A stretch of DNA of 64,000 bases. Origin: Sialis fuliginosa. Its lineage: Eukaryota > Arthropoda > Insecta > Megaloptera > Sialidae. How positions within the stretch are numbered: position 1 is the first letter of the stretch; each line of letters begins with the position of its first letter. Under the pieces are notes generated by a model. That model made no database searches and was not told the DNA's origin. It worked only from the letters and a program-made list of their open reading frames with translations. A program made the translations under genes and the position numbers. Of this stretch, positions 25,101 to 34,505 are shown in pieces. The stretch spans positions 2,761,001 through 2,825,000 of the forward strand of contig OY540813.1 in NCBI GenBank assembly GCA_961205875.1, in the 5' to 3' direction.

Positions 25101-27812
25101 TATGTTTGATACCTCAGTTGAAAGTGTTTGTTAGCTAACAAATTTGTTAGGTCCTTTATGATACCGGACATAAGGGAAATTCTAACAAATTCCGTATTAT
25201 ACTTGTTTGAACTCATATTATCTATAGTCCAATCATCAGAAGATTTGAGCTAGAAAAAAATGAGGGAGTACATAATTTTCAGGGTAAGATGTCAATAAAT
25301 ATTTAAAACTAATGACCTTTTGTGGTTATTTAGGACTCAATGATAGAAACGTACAAAAAAATGTGGCGATTCATGGAGAACAAGAAACCCAGTGTGTTCG
25401 TGCCGACGTACGAGGAAGGCATCCAGAGAGTCCTGGAGGGGAACTACGCCTTCCTCATGGAGTCCACCATGCTCGACTACATCGTGCAGCGCGACTGTAA
25501 CCTCACGCAAATTGGCGGCCTTCTAGATACTAAAGGTTTCACATTTTATAGGCCGATTTTTAAAATAGTGGTGTGTTCCTCACCCACATTAGCGCACGGT
25601 TGAAGTGAAACTTCTTTTGTTTTTCTAATTTCTAAATTCTAATTTCAACAATCAAACTATATTCTTTTGAAATAACATATAGGTTTTCAATTAGGACCGT
25701 GGGCATATATGAGTTAATAATCAAAAGTATTCTTTTAACCAGTGGCGCAGGAGCCCGGGGAGGCAGGGGGCAAGATCATTCCAATTCACTAGTCTGGCTA
25801 AAGAAGTTTCACTTCAATCTTCAAAGATTTAATACATTTCTAGGTGCATTTTTTGAGTGTATAAGTAACTTAATGATTTCTGGTTAAAGGTTATGGTATT
25901 GCTACACCGATGGGCAGCCCATGGCGCGATAAGATATCTCTAGCAATCCTCGAACTGCAGGAGAAAGGCGAGATACAGATGCTGTACGACAAGTGGTGGA
26001 AGAACTCTGGAGATACGTGCGTTCGGACGGAGAAGGGTAACAAGGAGTCAAAGGCTAACGCGCTGGGTGTCGACAACATCGGCGGGGTGTTCGTCGTTCT
26101 CCTATGCGGCCTTGCGTTTGCTGTCATTGTCGCAATATTCGAGTTCTGTTATAACTCCAAGAGAAGTGCCCTTTCGGAGAAGGTATGTAGGGTAAGCGAG
26201 ATAGTTTATGGCCCTTATTAACAGATATATTTCATAATAGGAAGAAATTTACACGCATTTTACTCTTTAGGAATTATTTTTCAGTTGAGATAATTGAAAA
26301 AGTGACCTACAAATTATTTAAACTTTAAACAGTATTCCAAAAATTCATATTTGATAGAACTTCCTCCTTTGCTTCAGACACGTTAAATTTTTCGTAAGAC
26401 AATCATTATTGCTTTTTTGATGTTTGTCACTGTTGCTAGTTTTAAAGTTGCAATGGCTGAAAAACAAAAAAAGGTGTTCCTTAACCGTCGCAAAGAAACG
26501 AGAAATCATTAAGTATGTAGACGAGAATCCTACAACGAAAAAAATAGACATCGCTACATTCTTACCTTGTTATAACGAATTGTAGACCAACCTAATCTTT
26601 ATATAACAAACCTCACAGTAACAAATTACTTGGTATAACGATTATTTTCTACTTCCCTTCAGTTTTGTTATATCGAGGTTGCACTGTATATTTTTTTATT
26701 CGAACCGGAACGAAAAAAAAACGGTTCGAAGCCTTGATTTTTTCTATCTAATTTCAGAGGAGTATAGTCCAGCAGTCACTGTGCGCGGAGATGGGCTCCG
26801 AGCTGTGTTTCGCACTTAGGTGTCGCGGGTCCAGACAGCGGCCCGCGTTACGCCGCGCGTGCTCCAAGTGCGTGCCGGGCACCACGTACGTGCCCGCGGG
26901 TTTTGACGTGCCGCCCCCGCCGCCTCCACACCCGCCGCCACCCCCGCACCCCCATCTGCACTCGCGAAACGGCATGCGAATGTCGCACGTAAGTATTGTT
27001 AACTCATTACGACATATAACTAAATTAATTGTATTGTTTTCTCACCAAATCCAGGAAAAAAACTTTCAGTGGCGTAACCATGAATTTTAGGGAGGGGTGT
27101 GATTTTTTTATGGGAGCCATTGACATTGAACATGTATGTTTTACATACAGTGTATTCCAAGTTGATTAAGGCGGCTATTACACTATCAAATAAATATGAT
27201 AAAATTTCTTTGATCAAAGAAATATGACAGTGTAATAAGTCAACTTTTATAATATTTACCTTCATAATATTTCTATGATCATAGTTAATGACAGTCTCTT
27301 ATATTTGATCAAAGTTTTTTGACGTCAAAAACAAAATGGCGACTACCAAGTTATCACTAACAGTTACAGTTATATAACTATTAATATATGAATATCAACT
27401 AAATCCACTATTATATGATAATCTTCTTATTGATTATAAAAACCACAATACACGGTTGTAAATTCAAACCTCGATCGCGTCTATTGACGAACATCCACGC
27501 ACTGATAATCAAAATGCACCAAAAAAAAGAAAATATCCCTATATAATATTGAGAAAATATTATCAAATATTTAATGTAGTGTAATAGAACAAAATCTCAT
27601 ATTTTATCAAAGAAATATGATCAAATCTTTGTCAAAGATCTTTGACATATTTATTTGATAGTGTAATAGCCGCCCAAGACATACCATTTCTGGTTGTATT
27701 ATAGAAATTTTGTTCGATCTATTCTTTTTTTCAGAGAGACAGTTTTGGAGTGCCGGTAGAATTTCATCATCACCATTTACATCAAACGGACTATGACAGT
27801 AGTTTGTCATAA
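4035..27812 (+). CDS. Kainate-type ionotropic glutamate receptor subunit (3' part of gene)
   Basis: This is a ligand-gated cation channel subunit of the postsynaptic or neuronal membrane. The exons read are 4035-4139, then either 10734-10988 (exon A) or 15478-15735 (exon B), then 23742-23939, 25334-25535, 25890-26182, 26758-26988 and 27735-27812 (TAA). All joins keep frame and use GT-AG sites. With exon B the window encodes 454 residues: the end of ligand lobe S1, M1, the pore loop, M3 with [15 protein letters not shown], lobe S2 ([22 protein letters not shown]), M4 and a Pro/His-rich tail. The spacing and motifs are those of kainate rather than NMDA receptors. The amino-terminal domain and start of S1 lie upstream of the window. 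A polyadenylation signal AATAAA is at about 27864. The exons are much richer in GC than the introns. The exact subunit orthologue cannot be named by eye. Confidence 0.93.
5100..5480. repeat. Dispersed repeat, related to 12580-12940
   Basis: Both copies share TTATAATTTTCATTGAAAGT, then CTGAAGGGTTAAAATCAAAA, a run of AT-rich text and a final string of ACAGACAGACAG. The shared order and GACA tail suggest remnants of one non-LTR or other interspersed family. No protein remains. Confidence 0.6.
5628..5700 (+). repeat. Dispersed repeat shared with 29641-29716
   Basis: Both copies carry ATGCAATTAAAT, GTCAGATTAGTTATTC and TAAAAATGTGTATTATA in the same order. The second copy ends exactly where a TA-flanked MITE fragment begins. 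Confidence 0.6.
6650..6780 (+). repeat. Dispersed repeat shared with 59810-59885
   Basis: Both carry GCGTTTTTCTCGAA, CACTTTTTTTCGGTTG or a close variant, GGGAAGCAGAAA and ATTCTAATCAACC. This is an interspersed family without recognisable coding content; one copy is in the receptor gene, the other in the sprint gene. Confidence 0.6.
7731..8785. mobile_element. 1.05-kb foldback element with GGTAC...CCAGTACC ends
   Basis: The left arm (GGTACTTGCACCAG, CCAGTGTTGGACA, TTAATTAAATGTACTAAA) is repeated inverted at the right end, and the arms continue inward for hundreds of bases (GATGTCAAAATGGTGGACA, then CATTACTGG motifs). It is a long palindrome of a non-coding DNA element. A related truncated copy is at about 20964-21360. 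Confidence 0.75.
8888..9013. mobile_element. Palindromic element carrying a hammerhead-like motif
   Basis: The outer arms CTTAACCACAATAAAA and TTTTATTGTGGTTAAG are inverted repeats. Inside lie a second palindrome (AACAGTTCCAG, CTGGAACTGTT) and the hammerhead core described separately. This looks like a fragment of a retroelement family that carries such ribozymes, such as Penelope-like elements; no reverse transcriptase is present. Confidence 0.65.
8915..8958 (-). ncRNA. Hammerhead ribozyme-like motif
   Basis: On the minus strand the bases read CTGATGA (8956-8950), a stem with loop (GGACTTC, TTGT, GAAGTC), then GAAA (8932-8929), ACACGTGT and GTC followed by GAGTG. These are the conserved core parts of the hammerhead ribozyme in correct order: CUGAUGA, stem II, GAAA, short stem III, and a GUC cleavage triplet at 8923-8921. 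Stem III is only ACAC/GTGT with no loop, as in ribozymes proposed to act as dimers. Stem I pairs by only a few bases (CTC with GAG), so activity is uncertain. Confidence 0.7.
9586..9782 (+). mobile_element. Short retroelement (SINE or RTE 3' end)
   Basis: It begins CTGTTACCCGCGCCTTCGTT and includes AGCTATCTCCCTGCCAAATT and AGTTTAGCCGTGAAAAGGTA, ending near TTATAATATTAGTATGA. The same ordered blocks recur at 31090-31530, 45070-45350 and, inverted, 46760-46975. This is a typical insect non-LTR tail family. Confidence 0.7.
10734..10988 (+). CDS. Alternative M1/pore exon A of the glutamate receptor (Arg at Q/R site)
   Basis: This 85-codon, phase 0-0 exon starts V-P-T-D and ends G-V-N-P-Q. It encodes the S1-M1 linker, M1 (about [20 protein letters not shown]), the ARFTPYEW motif, and the re-entrant pore [17 protein letters not shown]. 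It aligns end to end with exon B: ARFxPYEW, NQF, SNSxWF, GTLxxQ and NPx are shared. The Q/R-site codon at 10962-10964 is AGA (Arg), and the acidic residue four positions later is Gly. There is no stop, and the reading frame and GC content look like selected coding DNA. The acceptor has a poor pyrimidine tract, as regulated exons often do. Use of this exon needs RNA evidence. Confidence 0.85.
13733..14590. mobile_element. Inverted-repeat element, TACAGGGTGTTC ends, interrupted by a MITE
   Basis: The left end (TATACAGGGTGTTC, ATCGAGTGATCATTG, TAACTTTGTT) recurs inverted at the right end (AACAAAGTTAGCAATGATCA, CTCGAT, CATCCTGTATA). The inner third is a separate MITE (14131-14526), so the outer element is the older insertion. 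Confidence 0.75.
14131..14526. mobile_element. TA-flanked foldback MITE (family copy 1)
   Basis: The termini CAGTGTATTCCAAGTTGATT and its inverse are flanked by TA on both sides, as for Tc1/mariner insertions. Long arms contain GATGTGTGATTGGTGCATTT, TGAAATGCCGCC and the inverse GGCGGCATTTC. Further copies lie at 34146-34505 and 36364-36695, with fragments at 27148-27169 and 29717-29783. Confidence 0.85.
15478..15735 (+). CDS. Alternative M1/pore exon B of the glutamate receptor (Gln at Q/R site)
   Basis: This 86-codon, phase 0-0 exon encodes V-P-T-S, M1 ([20 protein letters not shown]), ARFSPYEW, and the pore [19 protein letters not shown]. The Q/R-site codon at 15709-15711 is CAG (Gln), and the Asp four residues later is present. 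This is the canonical calcium-permeable form. The GTACCG donor follows NPK. The acceptor (ATTAAAG) is weak. Including A and B together would keep frame but would duplicate M1 and the pore, so mutual exclusion is expected. Confidence 0.93.
15800..16330. repeat. Three-unit tandem repeat, about 187-bp period
   Basis: The block GTTTTGGAATCC recurs at 15844, 16031 and 16218, each preceded by TTATCG(A/G)AT and followed by CTTGTA(A/G)TTTTT, then TTTAAAAGAT(A)ATT and, in the first two units, TTGCAGTTACCAACTGTTAA. The units have diverged by a few per cent or more. It starts within 100 bp of pore exon B. Confidence 0.85.
16975..17142. mobile_element. Small foldback element, GGCGTA...TACGCCA ends
   Basis: The left end AATGGCGTACTAGTGGGGGG and right end GTTACGCCACTGG are related inverted termini. 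The short G-rich left part and C-rich right part are typical of the other small elements here with TGGCGTA-like ends (17958-18134, 34796-34945, 35206-35347). Confidence 0.6.
17400..17655. mobile_element. MITE of the CCCGGTATTATAAAG family, divergent copy
   Basis: It contains GCGGGGTATCAAA, TACCACTGCTTTAA-like text, AGTAGAAATCAG (inverted), CAGATAGCGTTAACTTGGC and TATAATACCAGACATAA. These blocks match 30366-30652 and the arms at 46978 and 50696. Confidence 0.6.
17958..18134. mobile_element. Small foldback element with an 11-base G run
   Basis: The ends GCAGTGATGCACCC and GGGTGCGCCACTGC are inverted repeats. A G run lies at 17973-17983. Confidence 0.6.
18641..18778. repeat. Near-perfect 38-bp inverted repeat with 62-base loop
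   Basis: The left arm begins GATCTTGGCTTCTGGGTGTA and ends CGATTTGGTC; the right arm is GACCAAATCG through CACCCAGAAGTCAAGATC. Only about two mismatches are seen. The loop contains GTGTGACGAAACGTTGGCC. The source element is not recognised. Confidence 0.75.
19195..19660. repeat. Dispersed repeat pair shared with 45449-45805
   Basis: Text such as TTTGCGCCGTCCACAGGTTT, AATTTTGGGACAATTAACTT, TAGGCCTGCGGGACCGAAAA and an (AAAAAT) tail is shared with the intron of the RING gene. The first part (19195-19420) is an inverted version of the second family segment. The A-rich tail suggests a SINE or LINE origin. Confidence 0.6.
20964..21360. mobile_element. Truncated relative of the 7731-8785 foldback element
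   Basis: It shares CCCAGTGTTGGA, TTTACATTGTTTCAAATTTT, TTTGTCCATTACTGG and GGTGCCAGTACCTTA with the longer element in the same order. Confidence 0.65.
21993..22413. mobile_element. hAT-like MITE, CAGGGCCGGATTA ends, perfect 8-bp duplication
   Basis: Ends CAGGGCCGGATTAA and TTAATCCGGCCCTG are inverted repeats. The flanking octamer CGTACATA is identical on both sides. The arms share GGGGCCCGTAGCA. A 12-base G run is at 22066-22077. A decayed relative is at about 51702-52019. Confidence 0.85.
23742..23939 (+). CDS. Glutamate receptor exon, M3 and start of S2
   Basis: This 66-codon, phase 0-0 exon begins [19 protein letters not shown] and contains [15 protein letters not shown], the hallmark of the M3 gate in all ionotropic glutamate receptors. 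It continues into S2 with [15 protein letters not shown]; the GST motif contacts the ligand carboxylate in this family. Confidence 0.95.
23940..25333. other. Glutamate receptor intron with MITE copy
   Basis: No exon is seen. The MITE at 24837-25173 fills the middle. Near 24061-24290 a diffuse inverted pair (AAATTTAAAGAATGTCATTT and its near inverse) marks another foldback repeat. Confidence 0.6.
24837..25173. mobile_element. MITE, ATGCCCGGTATTATAAAGG termini
   Basis: The ends ATGCCCGGTATTATAAAGGA and CCTTTATGATACCGGACAT are imperfect inverted repeats, followed inward by CTAACAAATTTGTTAG on both sides. Copies with the same internal text (TATGGATTAG, TTTAGAGCAGTGACACTTCA) lie at 61275-61578 and 63299-63586. 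Confidence 0.8.
25334..25535 (+). CDS. Glutamate receptor exon, lobe S2
   Basis: The exon begins in phase 0 and ends in phase 1. It encodes [18 protein letters not shown] through [18 protein letters not shown], then [20 protein letters not shown]. The Glu of MEST is at the place of the family's ligand-amino-binding acidic residue. It is flanked by TTTAG and GTTTCA. Confidence 0.94.
25890..26182 (+). CDS. Glutamate receptor exon, end of S2 and M4
   Basis: The exon starts by completing the Gly codon begun in the previous exon. It encodes [20 protein letters not shown], then WWKNSGDTC, then [20 protein letters not shown], which starts M4. It ends in phase 0 at SEK with donor GTATGT. Confidence 0.94.
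26183..26757. other. Glutamate receptor intron, hAT-like repeat end next to acceptor
   Basis: The right terminus of the CGGTTCGAAGCC family ends at about 26736 (ACGGTTCGAAGCCTTG), 21 bp before the exon. The left terminus is not seen. Confidence 0.6.
26758..26988 (+). CDS. Glutamate receptor exon, cytoplasmic tail
   Basis: This 77-codon exon of phase 0-0 follows M4. It is rich in Arg and Cys, then in Pro and His; proline runs PPPPPP and PPPPP alternate with His. Such runs are typical ligands of SH3, WW or EVH1 domains, but no specific partner can be named. The acceptor is only 21 bp downstream of the right end of a hAT-like repeat. Confidence 0.85.
27170..27674. mobile_element. 505-bp TAA-flanked MITE, copy 1
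   Basis: Termini GGCGGCTATTACACTATCAA and the inverse GATAGTGTAATAGCCGCC. The flanks are TAA on the left and CAA on the right, consistent with a 3-bp TAA target as used by PIF/Harbinger transposases. The interior includes TGACGTCAAAAACAAAATGG. It sits inside the end of a TA-flanked MITE (27148-27169). Confidence 0.8.
27735..27812 (+). CDS. Glutamate receptor last coding exon
   Basis: The exon reads [20 protein letters not shown] then DSSLS and TAA at 27810-27812. It has a good CTTTTTTTCAG acceptor. The intron before it holds a 505-bp TAA-flanked MITE. Confidence 0.82.
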   Translation, partial: RDSFGVPVEFHHHHLHQTDYDSSLS

Positions 27813-28830
27813 AATAATGCTCAAATTATTTAAATATACACATACATACACACACCGCCATTAAATAAAAAAAAATCATCTGTATGTAATCAACATGTCT
27901 AGAATAATCGAATACATAGATTAAATTAACATTATACTGCAATAGGTATGATGCCAGTAACAAAGTATCACTGAAATTACGATTTTAAATAATGAAATAA
28001 GTTAAAGAGATTCTAAAAAAAGTATTTATTTTTATATTAAAAGCGAGATTAATATGATTTTTATTAAAATAAAAACACAAAATACAGCAATCCGCCATGT
28101 TTGATAAAATGCCAGACAGAGTGGATGACGTCACGACTACGCAAACGTCATTTTTGTTTCATTTATATCTGCACTGTTTATAAATTATTTTGTGGTTTTA
28201 AATTATCAATTTGCTCAGTTTTGTGTTACCAAAAGTAAAACCGAGGAACATTAGCGATGGAACAAGGATTTATTATAGTTGACAAGGAGTGTTTACATAG
28301 ACGTGACGTCAAAAATACGCCATGACACCTGCGATTAAAATTAACATTTTAAATTATGTATATTATTAAAATATTAACGTAAAAAAAACACTTGATTGTA
28401 TATTTTTGTAACAAATATTATACTATTATACTATATTCACCATTCAGCGATAATGGAACTAGATTTTTCACCACACATTTTTCGATTTTTGCAAGTTTTG
28501 CAAATCTTAAAAAATGTGTACAGTTGTTTCTGCAACGCCCGTTAGTTACAATTATTTTGAATATTTCTTCACCGATTAAAAAAAATATAATGTAATCTAT
28601 GTATTCACTGATATTATAAATAAAATAATTTTAAAATCCCGAACTAGAATATTTAGAAATGTAGTCAAGTAGGCTGTTTTGTATAGGTTGTATATCTAAT
28701 TTTGTTATTGTTGAACAAAGGTTTATAAGTATGCGATCGGAATATAAGCAGTACTATAAACCTGGTAAAAACATTAGTTTTAAATCTACGTTGAGATTTA
28801 AATATATATTTAAGTTGTATATATTATATT

Positions 28831-29185
28831 TACAGGCGATTCTCAACTTACGAACAAAAATAAAATGTTCGTAAGTTGAAAGTATACTTCAAATAACAGA
28901 TGATTCATTTAAGTTATTTAAAATATATCTACAGATAATTCTCCGGCTTACGAACAAAATGTTCGTATGTTGAAATAATACTTAAAACAACTATGTTTTA
29001 TCATCGTAAAGATTCATATAAGTCATTTTAATTATATATACAGTCGATCCCTGACTTACGAACAAAATGTTCGTAAAGTGAAACTATACTTCAATTAGCA
29101 GGCATTGTTAAATTTTATCATCGCAAAGATTTATTCAAATTGTTTTAATTATATATACAAGCGATCCCCAAGTTGCGAACGTAGG
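28831..29185. repeat. Tandem array of hairpin units (CTTACGAACA / TGTTCGTAAG)
   Basis: Four related units start near 28833, 28932, 29041 and 29157, spaced 97-116 bp. The first three carry the hairpin TTACGAACA...TGTTCGTA with a short A-rich loop (28843-28877, 28945-28972, 29054-29078); the fourth is degenerate. The GCGATYCYCAACTTACGAAC ends resemble terminal repeats of pogo/Tc1-type MITEs, a family resemblance only. Confidence 0.7.
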
Positions 29186-30365
29186 AATTACTTTTAAACA
29201 AGATGTATTAATACATTTTCTTTTAAAATGTTTGTATGTGCGAGGTTTTGTGTTCATTAAATATATTGAGAATCGCAATTATTTAATCCAATGTTCGTAA
29301 ATAGGGAATTGTATGTTTTGTTTTTTATTTATTTTTTCATAAATATAAAATAGAGTACATTTAAATTTATATACAAAGAATGTTTGTTACTTTCCCTGGA
29401 AGCTTATATAGAACTATTAGATATAAATTATATTTTTTTATTTCTTCTCACCAATTTTGTAAAAAAAATTACTGGGCTATAAACGGCTGGTGTTGAAAAT
29501 TTATTTAAAAAAATATTTATAGTTTGTTTCATTTAAGATTGCAGCTGAACCTAACATATTAATCATAATACGCCCTCCTGACTGGGCAAAACACCAGGCA
29601 GATTCACAATAACATAATTTTCACTGACGCAATATATCATGTTGCCTTGGAAACAAATGCAATTAAATACAACATCAAACAAAGTCAGATTAGTTATTCT
29701 AAAAATGTGTATTATACAGTGTATTCTAAGTTGATTAAGAAATACGAAATTTAACATGGGGACAATTAGAAATGTTGTAGTACATAGCTTCTTACTATCT
29801 TTATTCTGTGGGCTAGCCTAGTGCAAGAATAGTGCCTGTGTGAATCGTACCTTCTAATCCCCGCCCGCCACTGCCATCTTAAATGAAACAGACTATAGAT
29901 AAATTAATTTAATAAAGTTTCGAATTTACTAATTGGTGAAAAGAACTGGATAATTGTTTTCCTATAAAGAAAGACCTTTTCCGTCCTTATTAGGAAAATA
30001 TTTCACTAATTATAAGTATTTCGTTGTTCATAGAATCGTTTGTTATATTTATTAACATAAAAATGTGTGGGAAATAAACTAAAAAAAAAAAAAACTAGAA
30101 ATGATATAATAAAGTAAAATTAAATTATTCTTAGAACAAGGTTTTCCGCAATGGTATTACAATGATGCTAAATTACAGACTTCTAAAATCAAAAAACCGT
30201 AAAAGAATGTATTCTTTCAAAATAATTACATTACATAATAAGTATTTAATGATATGTGAAAATATGCAATTTTTATGTATACACTCAAGGACGTCATCTG
30301 ATTTTTTTTCTAGGGGGCAGGTTATTTCTTTTATGTAATAAAAAGTAAAGTATTTGCACGCAAAT

Positions 30366-30652
30366 TTACTTCCAGCTAACGCTATCTGCTAGGAGTCAAA
30401 TTGTTATGAAATTGCTCGATATTTTAAATCAGTGGTAATAAATGTATAATAATGTAAATGCTATGCATTTTATAAGGTATCACTTATTGATTTCTACTTA
30501 ATACAAATACGTCAAAGTCATTATATTTACGATTTCATTGGCTACATCTGTCAGTGGTTGTCATTTATATTTAATACCTAGCAGATAGCGTTAGTTGGAA
30601 GTTAATTTGCATTTGCACTCAAGTAAATTCTTTGTAATACCGGGTATAAGAT
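30366..30652. mobile_element. MITE of the CCCGGTATTATAAAG family
   Basis: It has both arms: CCAGCTAACGCTATCTGCTA on the left and TAGCAGATAGCGTTAGTTGG on the right, with unique text between (TAAATCAGTGGTAATAAATG; GATTTCTACTTAATAC). It ends TAATACCGGGTATAAG. It serves as the reference for the interrupted copy at 46978-50696. Confidence 0.75.
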
Positions 30653-31089
30653 GTTCAATTTTGTTTTAAATGAAATTTTTTTAAATGGGTAATAAAATAA
30701 TATAACCATCGATTCTCAAAATACAGAAATGTAAAATAATATATAATAATGATAATGTACGTATAGGTAATATTGATTTGTACATATACAATAGTATACA
30801 AGAATAAATCATAAAGTAGCAAAAGTGTAATTTTTTTTAATACTGTCGTCACCAAGATTTTTTTTTTTTATTATTTAATGACTGAACATTGATCATTGTA
30901 CAAAGTTCTGTAGTCATACAGGTACATTACTTGTTATTATTTTGTCATCTTTCGTTAACACATACATACAGGTGGACAAAAAGTAAGTAACCTAAATTAT
31001 AATAACACAATATGTCTATAAAAAAATTTATTTCAGATTTCACCAATGTTTCTACATCGAATTAGAATATACTATACAAAAATATACGT

Positions 31090-31530
31090 AACTAACTGTT
31101 ACCCTCGACTTCATCCGCGTGGTAATACAGATTTCTGTTATGATAGTCGATAAACAGGTTTTTAGTTTCGCATTTGCACGATAGATATCACTAAATTAAC
31201 CTAATCTGTAATGTAATAATAATATACTATGCAAAAATATAGGTATCTGTTACCCGCGACTTCGTCTACGTGGTAATATAGATTTCTGTTATGATAGTCG
31301 ATAAACAGGTTTTTAGTTTCGCATTTGCATGATAGATATCACTAAACTAACCTAATATATCGCGTGTACAAAATTACACACGCCCATTTTTTTATCTAAT
31401 GAATGTTTCTAGATATATAAAGTAGCCTATGTCCTTCCTCAAGATGCAAGCTAACCCCCTGCCAAATTTCATAAAGATCGGTTCAGCGGTTTAGCCGTGA
31501 AAAGGTAACAAACAGACACACTTTCGCATT
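31090..31530 (+). mobile_element. Retroelement tails, tandemly repeated 5' block
   Basis: The block ACTTCGTC(C/T)(G/A)CGTGGTAATA, CAGGTTTTTAGTTTCGCATT and ATAGATATCACTAAA occurs twice (about 31110-31210 and 31256-31350). Then AAATTTCATAAAGATCGGTT, TTTAGCCGTGAAAAGGTAAC and a terminal TTTATTGTATGGATAAT follow. This is the same family as 9586-9782. Confidence 0.7.
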
Positions 31531-34145
31531 TATTGTATGGATAATAAAAAATTTCTCAAAATTAACATTTTGACGCCCTTTTCAATTTAGCCTTACAGGT
31601 AGGTGCATAGACATAAAAACATGGACTGCGCATTTTGTATTAACAAAATGTGTTCACAAAAGTAACCCAAACAATAGTCTATCTTTTTTTACACTTATGT
31701 TTAAATAAAGACAAGCATAGACTTCAAATAAGTTTTTGAGAAGTGAAAAAAAGGATAACAGTATGAACTTAAACCCATATACTTCTCTCACTTGCTCTCG
31801 CAAGATATCTTAGGATCCTAAGGATCCTAATTTGCCTGGCCCTGCTTTATGTTCAGGGCCAGTCTATTAACCCTAAATTAAAATTGCCGATCGCACTGGA
31901 AAATATTTTCGTTTGCTTTTTTGTGCTAAGATAAAAAAAATACATTTAAATTTAAAAAAAATTATTTGAATCCACCCCTGTTTATGGATTAAAATTAAAT
32001 AATTTTTAACTTAATCCGCCTCTGTATATGCATTAAAATTAAGTAACAGGTACATACATAAAATATGAATTATAATTGTAAATAAATTAACTAATAAAAG
32101 TTTGTTTAATTCTTAAAAAGAACCAATATTACTTAAATAACAATTTAGGGTTAAGTAAACGATGGTTTAAGATAAGTGTCGATATTACCGTAACCTGTCG
32201 TTAACTAGGTCACTTACAAAGGTAAGTGAAAGTAAAATTATTATTGTGTTGGTGTTATCTTTCTTTATTTCTTGTTTATACTTGACATTTTGCAGTTCGA
32301 TTCCCACTTAATATTTTTTTGTAATTTTTTTTAATTTGTTTTTTATGTACTTACATAAAAACAAGCTGATTATAAATACGACTTATATAAAGATGGATTG
32401 TTTTTAAATATGTAAGTAGTTTTTATTTTTTACTAAAAATGTGGAAAAAATTATATTTTAAAAAAATCATTAATGGTTAATTTATAGGAAAGGGGGTCAA
32501 TTAAAAAAATATGTAATTTAACTACGCAATATTTAAAAAAAAATGGAATATGTATTTTTTGTATACTATATTTAATTGATATGTTTATTATTATCAACGA
32601 AAAAATTCCAATTATGCGTATAATTTTTCTCCAAACTAGTTTTTCTGGTAATGACTCAGTTTCTGATATATTTTAAACCAGTGAATCTCAACTTCTTGAG
32701 ATCTTTAGGCATTTATGTATTTTTTATTTTTTATTAAAAAAAAATTATTCTACAGCCCTATTTTTTTAACTCTTTAAGTAATTCTCCTCTCGGATTCTAT
32801 TTTGTTTTTATATAAACTCAATTGAATACATTCAAATATTGTTTTAATTTAAAAATACGATAAATTTTGTTTACATTGTATGTTACAGTTATCAAAAAAA
32901 CTACAATAATAATTATATTGACCCCCCCTCCTCCACGCAATTTTGTAATCAACGAAGGGCCAGATTGTTATAAAGTATAATATATTATATATGTCAATAA
33001 GAAATTCACCCTCCCCAAAAAAAAACTAGTTATGCCACTGCATCTCGGTCTCATCTCTTTAAAATTTAAGTAAATCTCGTTTTTCCCTCGAGACTCAAAT
33101 TGCAATATAACTGAAATTTTTATTAAATTTAATGATAAAATCGTACACTAAATTTTTAATTGAAAAAAATTGTAATATGTTATAGATAATTATGAACAAT
33201 ATACGTGTTTATATTATGTACAAGAATTATTATCTTTTAATGTCACTTGAAATTTTTATTATAATGTTCATATCAGGTGATAGATAATTGATTTAAATAT
33301 AACGCATAAAGGGATGACAATGTTATTAACTTTTATTTATTTTACCATCAAAATATATTTAGAAATAATCATTTGTTTATATACTTTCACAATTTTTAAT
33401 ATGGAAGCTTTTTATTGTTTAAATTATGATACGTTATATAGATAAAGGTACTTGAAATTATCAATTATGTTAAAGGATTTTCTAATCAACTGTATACTGT
33501 GTTTACCCCACTACCTTTTTAATACAGTGATATTGAAGATTGAAAATGTTTTTCAGTTAATATTGGATAACTGTATTTTTATTAATGTAATTATTATTTG
33601 TTACTGTTAAATATGGAAATTATTATGAATAAATAAATAATATGTAAGTACATTAATACATACCTATTATATACAATTATTTTATTAATGCCTAGATATA
33701 ATTTTTATTTTTGTGTTTAATTATTGTATATTATCCATTCAAAATATTTATATATATACAATTAATATTTTTTTAGTAAAAATTTTATAACTGGCCCCTC
33801 GTGGCTTCATCCGCGTTGTTTTCAATTTTATGAACATGGGTGTTGATGAGTCAGTCACTCAGGACTATTTATATTATAATATTCTTGACTAAAATCAATT
33901 TCATACATAAAGTATAAAATTACTGAAAATTTTCGAAATCGAGATTTGTATTAAATAGGACTTTCCTCAACTAATTTTGACTGTGTCTCTACTCTCTATC
34001 TAAAAATTTTAACATAGCAGGGTTAAATTCTATTTCTATAATGTGTTAAAAATAAACAACCAATTTTTAAAGTTTTTTTATAAATTTATTTTTCTTTTGA
34101 ATATGTTATCTACATACTTTACATTCTCTACACCAAATAAATATA

Positions 34146-34505
34146 CAGTATATTCCAAGTTGATTAAGACAGGTTAACATGAAATGTTGTAGTAATCATT
34201 TGGTCAAATTTAACGATGTGTGATTGGTGCAATTTGAAATGCCGCCTCGAAACTAACTAATAAATTTTGAATTAATCAACAGTATTTTGTTTTCAACAAT
34301 TAAATACAATAATGAAATTAAAGTAAGTATCCTAGATAAAATTATAATAATATTTTTTGGCAGATATAAATTTGAAAACAAAATACTAATTACTATTTTA
34401 TTAAATTTTGTGGCGGCATTTCAAAATGCACCAATCATACGTCATTAAATTTCTAATTGCCCCCATATTAAATTTCCTATGTCTTAATCAACTTGGAATA
34501 CACTG
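34146..34505. mobile_element. TA-flanked foldback MITE (family copy 2)
   Basis: It starts CAGTATATTCCAAGTTGATT and ends AACTTGGAATACACTG. The internal text GATGTGTGATTGGTGCAATT and GGCGGCATTTCAAAATGCAC matches copy 1. It ends 31 bp before the first recognised HGSNAT exon. Confidence 0.85.

Noticed and set aside
26754-27090. Long open frames on both strands over the GC-rich receptor tail exon
   Set aside because: The plus-strand frame is the real exon plus read-through into the intron; the Gly-rich minus-strand frame is its antisense shadow.
28831-29185. CRISPR-like array (regular repeats with spacers)
   Set aside because: Units are diverged, spacing is uneven, repeats are palindromic MITE-like ends and the genome is eukaryotic.
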